Below, one piece after another: positions 12,869-22,574 of a stretch of DNA of 64,000 nt. The DNA is from Prorocentrum cordatum. Its lineage: Eukaryota; Sar; Dinophyceae; Prorocentrales; Prorocentraceae. Positions within the stretch are counted from its first letter, which is position 1; each line of letters begins with the position of its first letter. The translations under genes and the position numbers were made by a program. The DNA is taken from assembly GCA_963575745.1 (NCBI GenBank), contig CAUYUJ010004536.1, positions 207,441 to 271,440 on the forward strand, read 5' to 3'. The notes under the pieces are model-generated. The model had not been told where the DNA came from. It did not search any database and saw only the letters and a list, made by a program, of their open reading frames with translations.

Positions 12869-13095
12869 AAGTACACCAATTTCTCATGTTAGAAATTGAG
12901 GTTGACACTGAACGACCTGGATTTCTCATTTTAGAAATTGAGATTGCCACTGGACGACCTGAATTTCTCATTTGAGGAATCGAGGTCAGTCTGGAATAAC
13001 CCCACTTTCTCATTTTAGAAATTGTGGGCGTTCCGGACCAACCCCAATTTCTCAAATGAGAAATTAGCATCAATTTCTCATTTTAGAAAGTGAGG
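12869..13095. repeat. Cluster of short palindromes (AATTTCTCATTTTAGAAATT type)
   Basis: Six copies of an imperfect palindrome with arms ATTTCT and AGAAAT lie about 40-60 bp apart, each followed by a gaggt-c/t-gaccnga-like segment. One copy has the more complete arms AATTTCTCA and TGAGAAATT. The cluster sits between genes B and C. Confidence 0.85.
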
Positions 13096-13224
13096 TCGGT
13101 CCTAAGCGAAAGTTCCTTCAGATACACGCAATCGAGACCACCAAGGCACTGGTTCCTTCGGAGATCGAGGTCTTTAGACGCCAGCAGCACGCACTCGAAA
13201 CGGTACTCAGACAGACTGTTTGGG

Positions 13225-13445
13225 GGTCGGGGTTGCGCTGCGACCACAGCGAGGGAGAGGCAAATCCAGCCGTGACGACGCCAACCCGATTTGCCCAAGT
13301 ACGGTTGGGGGGGGAGGGATCGCGCTGCGACCACAGCGAGGGAGAGGCGAATCCAGCCGAGACGACGATAGCCTGAATAGCCAACCGACGGATGGGAAGT
13401 CAGGATCACGCTGTTATCACAGCGAGGGAAAGGTCAATCCAGCCG
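13225..13445. repeat. 87-bp direct repeat, three copies
   Basis: The core CGCTG-GACCACAGCGAGGGA recurs near 13,236, 13,323 and 13,409 (the last copy diverged), each followed by AATCCAGCCG. It lies in the B-C intergenic region. Confidence 0.8.
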
Positions 13446-13857
13446 TGGTGAAGATGATCCGAGGCAGCGTCTCACTTAACCTTCCCATCCAAATGCGCAC
13501 CCCCAGCCCCGAAGCGAGACGGGATTGTGCAGTTGTTGCGTAGGCCTCAACAAGAACGGTTACGATGATGACGACGATGGTGATGATGGTGTTGATGCTT
13601 ATGTGGGTACCCGTCGCACACGCGACTAGCAGCACCACGCATGCGCGATTGCAAGCGCACTGGGCAGAAGTTGCCATGCCTTGTCAAGGCATGTCGCAAC
13701 AGGGACTGAGCAGCGTTCCCTCCTCCATCCTTCCCTCATTCTCTCTCCCTCCTCCCTTTTCTTCCTCATGCCTACCTCCTCCCCCTCCCCCTCCTCCTCC
13801 TCCTGGGGCGCTGCTAAAGCAGCGAGCTCAATCCAAATCCTAGAGAAACAAGGGAAC

Positions 13858-14544
13858 TCAGGGACCCTTGTATTCAGAGCCAGCGGCAGCGCTGTCATCT
13901 CCATCGGCAGCCGCCTCGGTGTCACTATCAGGCCCCGCGAACTGCCTGCTCGATGCCTTGAGGCGCTTGATCGCTGCAAGCTTCTCAGTCTTGTCCCGCG
14001 CCTTGACGTCGCTTTTCTTGGAAGGGCGCTCGAGCGCGTGAGCCCTCAGGAACGCCCACTGGAGCACCTTGGGGTCGAGGGAGATCATCGCCATGCCGGG
14101 CGCGATGTTAAGTGGCATCACTGTCTTAACATCGGGCACGGTCTCGCCGAGAGGAGTCTTGAAGGGCGGCAGCGTGACTGAGACCAACGAGCTCTCGTGG
14201 CCCTCCTGGGGCCGCTTCAGAGCCGAGACGCCAGCTTTGCGGCGGAACTGTGTGGCATCGCCCGTCTCAGCGTCACCTCCGAGTTCTCCCTTGCTGGCTG
14301 ACGACTGGAGCTCGATGAGCTCGTCAATGAGTGTGGAGGCGATCGTGGAGTACACCTTGGTGCGAAGCAGCCAGTCCTGCATCTTCTTGTCGCCACGCTT
14401 GAGCTGGAACTCCTGGCGTCCGACACATTGTACTTCGACGTCCCACGATGCATAGCCAAATGGGCTGCTGATGTTCACAGTCTTGGTGAAGATGACTTCA
14501 TTCAAAGAAGCGATGGGGGGGCACTCCAACGCTTTGGGAGCCAT
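13858..14544 (-). CDS. Gene B: 228-residue protein of unknown function
   Basis: I do not recognise the family. The start MAPKALECPPIASLN at 14,544 is preferred over the more upstream in-frame Met. It lies 62 nt after an SL-like relict and the sequence upstream is low-complexity. The N-terminal half (about residues 10-75) is a compact mixed hydrophobic segment (SSPFGYASWDVEVQCVGRQE) and looks like a folded domain. The middle is polar. The C-terminus is Lys-rich (RPSKKSDVKARDKTEKLAA) and then acidic (GPDSDTEAAADGDD). The gene is intact in one frame with no intron evident. It sits between genes A and C on the same strand; a functional link among the three is only inferred from order and shared leader relicts. 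Confidence 0.65.
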   Translation of the reverse strand: MAPKALECPPIASLNEVIFTKTVNISSPFGYASWDVEVQCVGRQEFQLKRGDKKMQDWLLRTKVYSTIASTLIDELIELQSSASKGELGGDAETGDATQFRRKAGVSALKRPQEGHESSLVSVTLPPFKTPLGETVPDVKTVMPLNIAPGMAMISLDPKVLQWAFLRAHALERPSKKSDVKARDKTEKLAAIKRLKASSRQFAGPDSDTEAAADGDDSAAAGSEYKGP

Positions 14545-14606
14545 CGCAGGAGCAAGCTTACTGTAAAGAAAGCGGAACACACAGTGTGAGCCTCGAAGTT
14601 TGGCTT

Positions 14607-14626
14607 CTTGCCGAAATGGCTGTACG
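14607..14626 (-). other. Diverged relict spliced leader upstream of gene B
   Basis: The minus strand reads CGTA-CA-GCCATTTCGGC-AAG. It aligns to the SL with one substitution and two 2-nt indels. On its own this is weak; its position 62 nt before the gene B start, like that at genes A, C and the LINE, supports it. Confidence 0.55.
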
Positions 14627-15541
14627 TATGATGGTGATGTCTTGCATGATGTGGCGATGTCTCCTGCCCCCTTCCCCCCTTGGGTCGATGGCAACGTGGA
14701 TGATGACATTGTTGTGGGGGGGGGCGCATGCTGCGCGATGGTGGGGATGTAGCATGGGGGATGGGGGTGGGTGGGTAAATTAAGGCCCATGTCGTGGATG
14801 CGAATCCAGGGTCTCTTATCTTAGGACATGTCTACCTGATTGCCTTACCGAGTATTGATCCACCCACCGAAGACGAATGCGCGTTGTAGCGTCTTGGGCC
14901 GTTTTGGAAACAGTTTGTTTAAGTCGTCATGGGCTTGTCTTGGTTTGATGTGGCACGTCCTTTGGCTTGTCTTGGAAACGCGTTGGGCCCTGTCGGAGCC
15001 CCATCGGGGGTTGGTCAGGGCACGGATAATTATAAACACGAGAGGGGGGAGAACATTGGAGGAAGGGTTGTCAGTCTTTGTGATCTCTGATGTGCGCGAA
15101 GCGCTGGCGAAACTCCAGCCACCGACAGGGGCCGTTGCCTCCGATGATTAGCCATCGGGTTCCAGCGCCATGGCTGGTTGATCAAATGCGTGGAGGCTGC
15201 TCGCCTCGGAAATAAATTCAAAATGAGTTCGCGTCTTCCCGAGCATTCGTACTGTCTCCTCGCCGTATTTGTCATGTCATCATCCTCTCCGCCCCTCGGT
15301 TTTCACATCCTCCTCATCCTCATATCCTTGATCCTCCCTCTCCTCTATCCAAGCCTCATCTTCAGCCTGCTCGAGTTTCATCGCAGCTAGCCTGCGATGC
15401 GTGCGAACGGTAACTTGAGCGATCTACAGTTCACGCAGACAGTGTGAACATACATATTGACGAGAAGCGAACCACAAGCTTCTGCCTGCGCACAGGAAAC
15501 AGCATGTCACACAATGGTTGCGCCACCACGCGCAAAAAAGT
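14627..15541. other. Spacer between genes A and B
   Basis: No gene was recognised. There is a G-rich stretch near 14,714-14,775 (GTGGGGGGGGGC, GGGTGGGTGGG) and mixed sequence beyond it. 15,270-15,370 is CTCCTC-rich. Confidence 0.45.
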
Positions 15542-18500
15542 TCAGCGCCCACGCTTCGCGGGTGACTGTTCGTTGGCGTCAGGGCCAACGCGAGTGCGCT
15601 TCTGCGCGCACCCCTGTGACAAAAATGCGCCTGCCTTCACTTTGGCAGTGTTCTTCAACACTGGAAACTGGATCGTAAAATGCTCAGGGGTGTCGCCAGG
15701 GTGCATCGTGAGCTGAATGTCGTGCGAAACCTTGACCCTGGACATATTCGGGGATTTATCAGTGGGCACGCAGAAGAATGGGCTGACGAAGTCCTGGCCA
15801 CTCTGCTTCCCCGTGACGAATTGCGGCATCAAGTGGAATGCCGTCGGGGGCTTGCTCATGAGGACTCCTAGGTCGACAGCCTTATCAGGGGCTGCAGTGT
15901 TCGGGCCCCTGTGCTTCACAAGCTGAGTGACAGGCGGCGTCGCGAGAGCGTGCGGATCGAAGACCTGCAACGCTTGGATGGCGAACGGATTCGTGTAGAT
16001 CTTGCGCCCCGAGAACTTTGTCTCGGACTCCTCGCTCGCTGCAGTGAGGCACAAACAAATCTGAAACTTCACGTGCTCGATGCGCCAGCTGGTGTTCAGC
16101 GACGGCAGCATGTTGCTAAACGTCAGCACCTCCTGAGGCTTGGCCGTCGTGGGCACCCACATGCCCTTCAGGTTACCAAACACGAGCGCGAGAGGTTCGC
16201 CATCAGCGTGGACTCCTGTCGGTGCTATCGTGGCGATGGCCTCACCGATCTCCTTGATAGTCCACAGCGCGCAAGCGCTGCTGTTCTGGTCGGCCTTCCG
16301 TGGCTTGATGATCGAGCCGGCCTTGTACCCGAGCCACTGAATCTGGTAGGCCGCAGGCTTCACGTCTGACATCTGCTGCGTGGCGACGCTCGCCCTGGGG
16401 GGTTGCGTCTCCACCTGCTGCAGCAGAGCGGCGTTCCGAGTCGGCGCTGCCGACGCGGATCGCACCTTCAGTGATGAAAAAGCTCTTCCTATGTCTCTTC
16501 CTCCTCCTCCTCTTCCTCCTCCTCCTTCTCCTCCTCCTCCCCCTCCCCCTCCCCCTCCTCCTCCTACTTCCCGTTCGGCTTCCCCCCACCTCCTCCCCCT
16601 CCACCCCCTCATCATCACCATCGTCATCATCGCCCATCGCCCGTGCCAGAAAGGCCGGTTTTTGGGCAATGCTGAATTTCGACGGAGTCGGAACGCGTGC
16701 ATCCAGAAATCACCTTGGGCTCTTGCTTGACGGTCGCCCGACAGCGGTTGATCCACGGGTTGTCGATCGGCTGTCCCTTGATGTCGGCGAGCGCGTCGAT
16801 GAATACCTGGGCGGCCTCCTCCAACGTGGCGAAGTCCTTTCCCTCGCGGCTGCTCTTGCCCTTCCGCAAGAGGTGCAGGACTAGGCGCATGTCGTTCTCG
16901 CAGGTGAGTTGCAGCTTTGACCTCAGGCTGATGCCATGCGCGACGCACATGTCTCGGGCGTCGTCCATCATCTTCTCAGCCTTTTGCGCCAAGTCCAGAG
17001 TGGCCTTGTTGCGCAGCTTGCCGAGATCAGAGTCGCGAGTGGGCCCAGCCTTGCCGTCGACCACCTTGTCGATGGGCGAGTTGAGCTGCGCCGAGAGCAC
17101 GGCCACGCGCACCCGCTGCAGAGGAACAACGAGCGACGGCCACGACAGGTTGGCCAGCTTCTCGAAAAACGAGCCGCCGACGTGGCCGAACGTGGCCGAG
17201 GCGCCGCGGGGAACCTGTGGGAGATGGAAAATTGGAGGAGGAGGAGGAAGAACGCATGGTAAGGAGGCCATCGGCACTCGGATTCGGAGAGCGCGACCCG
17301 ATGAGACTACTCGGGCCGAGGATCGAGGATGGAGGGCCGCAGCCCTCGTCCTCGTCAGCGATCCTCGGCCCTGTATTCTCATTCTTAGGGTCCTCGACCC
17401 TCTACCCGAGACAACCCCCTTATCACCACTCATCCTCCTCCTCCTCCTCTCTTCCTCCTCCTCCTCCTCCTCCTTTTCGCCCTCCCCCTCCTCCTCCTCC
17501 TCCTCCTCCTCCTCCTCCTCATCCACCTCCTCTTCCCTGCCATGCAGAGCCTTGAAGACCGCGGTCTTCATGTCGCGCGCCTCCACGATCTGCCCCTGCG
17601 GGACTGCGTGCGCGAACTTGCGCAGCTGCAAGGCCCAGTCCTTCCAGAACGGGTTGGTGAGCAGGCTCTCCTCCATGGCCGCGTCCCACGCGACCTTCTC
17701 GTCGCTGTTGGTCGCCGCGGCCCGCGCGAAGGAGGAGTGCATGGTGAGTAAGCCCTCCAGCTCGGACACATCAGACGTGTCCTTCCTGTTGAGGGCGCTC
17801 ACGCCGATGCGCAGCACATCTGGGAACTCCTGCGCGACGGCGTAGTTGAGCACCTGCCACTCGAGGCCCCTGCTGAGAGCGTCGCGCAAGGTGGGCCACT
17901 TCTGGCACATGTACTCCTCGTCCAAGTAGCCCGATGGTGCAATGAACTCGTCGCTGCATGTCATCTTGCAGCTGATTGCACGGATGGCTGCGTTGCAGTG
18001 CGTGCCGCCGAAGCTCGCGAGCTCCATGACGTCGTGTGGCGGGATGCCGCTCTGGACGCTGAAGCGGCGGTTGAAATCCACCCACTTGCCACCTCTGGAG
18101 TTCCTCTCGGCACCTCAACTGCGAACGAACCGCAGGACGCGCGAGAGTAGCTCCAGCCGGCCCTGCAGTGCTTGCCGAGGTTGCTGGGGCTCTTGGCAAC
18201 CTGGGAGGGTGAATAATGAAAACAGGCCCGCATCCAATATCACGAGTAGCATTCATCATTCCTCTCACTCGTCCTCCTCCTAGTCTCTTCACCCTTGCTC
18301 AGCCCTCCTCCCTCTTCTCCTTCTCATCCTTTACTCGTCCTCTCATTCACCTTCCCACTCTTCTCCTCATCCCTTTCTCTGAGGCCATCCCTCTCCTCCT
18401 CCTCCTCCCCCTCCTCCTCCTCCTCGTCCTCCACCTCCTTCTCCTCCAGCTCCTCCTCCTCCTCCTCCCTTTCCTCCTCCTCCTCCTCCTCCCTTTCCTC

Positions 18501-18788
18501 CTCCTCCTCCTCCTCCTCCTCCTCCCCCTCCTCTTCCTCTCCCACCCTCTCACCTCCCCGATGTCACATTCTCCCCACGCACCTCGAAACCGAAGCCTCC
18601 GCGGTTGTCGGGGCTGACGCCGACGCGGGAGGCCACCGCCGTCGTCGTCCTGAGCAGCTGGGGCCTGGGCTTCAGCACATCTAAGATGCTGTCAGGCCTT
18701 GATCACCTGCCCGTCGCTGTGGAAGCGGGCGATGATCTGCTGCAGCTCCGCCCTGACCTCGCCCAGGGCGCGCTCGACCAGCGCCATG
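15542..18788 (-). CDS. Gene A: large spliced gene of unknown function
   Basis: I do not recognise the family. ATG 18,788 (MALVERALGEVRAELQQ) lies 60 nt after an SL relict. Supported exons are 18,788-18,583, 18,200-17,527, 17,214-16,714 and 16,465-15,542. Removing the three introns joins frames cleanly at K|V and E|V junctions. Two further frame changes (near 18,690 and near 18,080) are needed, so small extra introns or indels exist. Exon 2 encodes KWVDFNRRFSVQSG through ARDMKTAVFKAL; exon 3 reads GHVGGSFFEKLANLSWPS to CRATVKQEPK; exon 4 begins VRSASAAPTRN and ends in a basic tail (QKRTRVG...PAKRGR) that could be a nuclear localisation signal. The protein would be about 750 residues, mostly soluble and helical in the middle. 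No catalytic motif was recognised. Confidence 0.6.
16466..16713 (-). other. Intron 3 of gene A
   Basis: The boundaries are CCCAAG|GTGATTTC and CACTGAAG|GTGCGA. The intron is 248 nt with a GAGGAGGAGG-rich centre. Splicing joins VKQEPK to VRSASAAP at a codon boundary, moving between two long frames. Confidence 0.7.
17215..17526 (-). other. Intron 2 of gene A
   Basis: The boundaries are GAG|GTGGATGAGG and CATCTCCCACAG|GTTCCC. The length is 312 nt, a multiple of three, so an open frame runs through it and encodes a poly-Glu stretch that is not expected in the protein. The first 100 nt are almost pure GAGGAG. Confidence 0.7.
18201..18582 (-). other. Intron 1 of gene A
   Basis: The exon ends TTCGAG, the intron starts GTGCGTGGGG, and it ends CCTCCCAG before GTTGCC. 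It is 382 nt with a GAGGAGG-rich core on the coding strand. AGGT occurs at both boundaries. Confidence 0.7.
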
Positions 18789-18847
18789 ATCGAATATCCT
18801 CGGGGCCCAGCTCCAAAGGACACGAAAGCCAGAGGCCGAAACACACA

Positions 18848-18865
18848 TTGAGCCAAAATGGGCAA
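18848..18865 (-). other. Relict spliced leader upstream of gene A
   Basis: The minus strand contains CCATTTTGGCTCAA, a 14-base perfect match to the 3' part of the dinoflagellate SL; the 5' part (CTTGC) is diverged. It ends 60 nt before the proposed start of gene A. Confidence 0.75.
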
Positions 18866-18912
18866 GGCGGAGCGTTGCATTGAGGGCCTCTCGGGGGCCT
18901 TTTGGCTTGGGG

Positions 18913-19265
18913 CTAGGTGTTGCTAACTCACTTAGTTAACTCACTAACTCACTTAGCTAACACAGTTAGCTAACTGACTTACACAGACTTACCCAAGATC
19001 TTCCCAAGAGATAGCCAACCTATGCTGTGTTGGACGGTCAGCTTATGTAACACTTAGCAACCGCCGTAGCTAAGACCATCCGACCTGAGCTAACATTGTA
19101 CATCGTGAGCTCGGACTTGCCAACTACTTACGTAAGTTGACCTAACATGCTAATGTGTTGTATGTATTTACAGACACATAGCAAGTGATGTAGGTGTGTT
19201 GCTAGATGTTGTTAGGATGATGCTAGTGGTTGCCATGGGGTTGTTAAGTTCTTACAACCAGCGTA
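18913..19265. repeat. TTAGCTAAC-type motif cluster (right of gene block)
   Basis: Repeated short words such as TTAGCTAAC, CTAACTCACTTAG and GTTAGCTAACTGACTTA are dense to about 19,000 and thin out afterwards. They share CTAACTCACTTAGC with the cluster at 7,021-7,140. No gene was recognised in this stretch. Confidence 0.6.
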
Positions 19266-19329
19266 ACTGTTACTGAGGCGGGCTTCCTCCCAAGCGGTGC
19301 TGGTGCGGGCTCTTGTTTTCCCAGAACAT

Positions 19330-20275
19330 CCTTTCCTTCTCCCTCCCGCCTCCCGCCTCCCAGCAGTGCCCCTCCCGCCCCTCCAGGGAGGCCCCGCCTG
19401 AGCGAGGAAGGTAACGGGAACCCATGTTATTTACATGGTTTCGTGCCCTTCCCACCTCTCCAGGGAGGCCCCGCCTGAACGAGGAGGGCATCCCACCCCT
19501 CCAGCAAGGAGGCCCCGCCTGACTGAGCGAGGGGGGTATCGGAAACCCATACTATTTACATGGTTTCGCGCCCCTCCCACCCCTCCAGGGAAGCCCCGTC
19601 TGAGCGAGGAGGGCATCGGAAACCCACACTATTTACATGGTTTCGTGCCCCTCCCTCCCCTCCAGGGAGGCCCCGCCTGAGCGAGGAGGGAATCGGGAAC
19701 CCGTACTATTTACAAGGCTTCCTGCCTTCCCACCTCTCCATGGAGGCCCTGCCTGAGCGAGGAGGGAATCGGAAATCAATAAAGATTACATGGTTTCGCG
19801 CTCCTCCCACCCCTGCAGGCAGGCCCCGCCTGAGCGAGGAGGGTATCGGAAACCCATACTATTTACATGGTTTCGCGCCTTTTCCATCCGCCTGAGCGAG
19901 GAGGGTATCGGAAACCCATACTATTTACATGGTTTCGTGCCCTTCCCACCTCTCCAAGGAGGCCCCGCCTGAGCGAGGAGGGTATCGGAAACCCATGCTA
20001 CTTACATGGTTTCGTGCCCCTTTCACACCTCCAGGGAGGCCCCGCATGAGCGAGGAGGGTATCGGAACTCATGCGATTTACATGTTTTCGTGCCCCTACC
20101 ACCTCTCCAAGGAGGCCCCGTCTGAGCGAGGAGGGTATCGGAAACCCATACTATTTAAATGGTTTCGTGCCCCTCCCGCTGACATGGGTGAGGAGGAAGG
20201 GAGAACATTACCTATCCATCTCACGTCCTACTCCTCCCACTGAGGAGGGTGAGGAGGAGGGGTAGTTCTGCGATG
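19330..20275. repeat. Minisatellite with TTTACATGGTTTCGTGCCC core, ~60-120 bp units
   Basis: Each unit contains TACATGGTTTCG, a C-rich stretch, GGCCCCGCCTGAGCGAGGAGG and CGGAAACCCATACTATT. About eleven units vary in length by internal deletion. Diverged units resume at 20,980-21,115, beyond the GAT microsatellite, so the microsatellite interrupts or has expanded inside the array. Confidence 0.9.
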
Positions 20276-20287
20276 AGGAAGGCTTCA

Positions 20288-20902
20288 GCATGATGATGGT
20301 GATGACGATAGTTACACTGCTGTTCACGATGACGGCGATAATGGTAATGGACGATGACAATGGCGATAACGGTGATTATGATGATGATGCTGATGATGAT
20401 GACGATGATGATGATGACGATGACGATGATGACAACGATGGCGACGACGACGACGAGGATGATGATGCAGATGCTGGTGATGATGACGATGCTGCTACTG
20501 ATGCTGACGTTGCTGGTGCTGTTGATGATGATGACGAAAATGATGATGATGATCATGACGTCCACGATGATGCGGACGATGATGATGCCAAGGACGGTGA
20601 TTGTGATGATGATGACGATGCTGATGATGATGATGCTGATGATGATGATGATGATGACGATGGTGGCGACGACGATGATGATGATGACGATGACGCTGGC
20701 GATGATGATGATGCTGATGATGATGATGAGGATGATGATTATGGTTATGATGATGCCGATGATGCTGACGATGATGATGATGATGATGATGATGTTGATG
20801 ATGTTGATACTGATGATGATGACGATGATGCTGATGACGACGACGATGACGGGGTGACGACGATGCTGCTGATGATGCTGATGATGACGACAATGATGCT
20901 GG

Positions 20903-20940
<38 letters not shown>

Positions 20941-20945
20941 CCGAG
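20288..20945. repeat. GAT/GAC trinucleotide microsatellite
   Basis: Imperfect (GAT)n with GAC, GCT and GGT interruptions runs for about 650 bp. It gives a poly-Asp frame on the plus strand and poly-Ile/His frames on the minus strand; none is considered a gene. Confidence 0.95.
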
Positions 20946-21660
20946 GATGAGGAGGGCGAGCAGGAGCAGGACGAGGAGGAGGAGGACTCGCTTGAACGAG
21001 GAGGGTCGCGGACAGCATTACTCTATACCAGGTTTCGTAGGCCTCCCCCCTTCCAGCGGGGCCACGCCAGAGCGAAGAGGGTATCAACAACCCGTACTAT
21101 TTACAAGGCTTCGTTTCCTGAGCACCTGTCCTCCCTCCTCCTTTCTTTCGTCTGCCTTTTCGTGCGTACTTAGTTACTCGTTCGATGAGCTTCTCCTTCG
21201 TGTTGATGTTGTCGTACCCCATGGGTCCCACGAAACTGTTAATATTTTTTATGTGGGGAAGTGCGTTTGCATAATTTTAGCATTGATTGGACTGCAATCG
21301 ATTCCATTGGGTTTGCACTTGATTGGCTTGCAACCGATTGGATTGCAACCGCTGGGGGGGCGCACAGGGCAGCGACGAGGAGGCGGCGACGGGACGGTGA
21401 CGGCGACGAGCAAGGAACCGCCAGACCGACCCTCAGGCCAAGACGACGGGCGGCGACGACGCAGCAAGGGGGGGCGACGGCAAGGACGGAAAAACCAGAC
21501 CGCCCCTCAAGCCCAGACGACGACGGGCGGCGACAGGGCGGCAACGGCGAGGAGGAGAGAGCCGCCAGACCGCCCCTCAGACGACCCAGCTAATACTAGG
21601 AAAGAAGAGAGAAGGCCCCCTAAGTGCAAGCACTGTTTGGGAAATGTCATGATGTTCAAT
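20946..21660. other. Minisatellite remnants and CGACGG-rich spacer
   Basis: 20,980-21,115 holds two diverged units of the preceding minisatellite. 21,285-21,350 has four copies of a GATTGGATTGCAA-like word. 21,360-21,595 is rich in GGCGACGGG with partial repeats of CAGACCGCCCCTCA. No gene was recognised. Confidence 0.6.
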
Positions 21661-21664
21661 GTCA

Positions 21665-22102
<438 letters not shown>

Positions 22103-22332
22103 CTATAGTGTGGCCGACCCCACACATCTTCAAGTGCGCTCGAATTACGCTCCTCCGCCCAAACCTCTTCCCGCAAGCGGCCCGCTCCGCTTCCCGACAA
22201 CGGCACAAGAGAACCACGTGAGGTTGAGTTTCGTCGGCGCCGTTGCAATACCTGCACCTGGACCAGCAGTGAAAGAGGGACGGGGAGAAGGACGGGGAGA
22301 GGGACAGAGAGAGGGACATATAATATATAGAA

Positions 22333-22338
<6 letters not shown>

Positions 22339-22375
<37 letters not shown>

Positions 22376-22530
22376 AAAGAAAGAGAGAGAGAGAGAGAGA
22401 ACGAGAGAGAGAGAGAGAGTGAGAGAGATTGAGGGTGGGGAGAAAGAGAGAGAGAGATAAACAACAATAATAAGTTTAACGAGAAAGAGAAAGAGAACGA
22501 GAGTGAGAGAGAGAGAGAGAGAGGACGAGA
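22339..22530. repeat. (GA)n microsatellite
   Basis: GAGAGA runs are interrupted by A-rich pieces. The array ends about 45 bp downstream of the stop codon of the LRR gene and may lie in its 3' untranslated region. Confidence 0.9.
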
Positions 22531-22574
22531 AGAAGTGCAGCGAGGGCTCCGGAGACTCCGAGCGGGCAGGCCCC

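Noticed and set aside
17420-17530. Poly-Glu segment in the gene A frame
   Set aside because: It lies inside an intron with good GT and AG boundaries whose length happens to be a multiple of three.
18890-18910. CCTTTTGGCTTGGGG as a further plus-strand SL relict
   Set aside because: Only a partial match with several differences and no gene downstream in that orientation.
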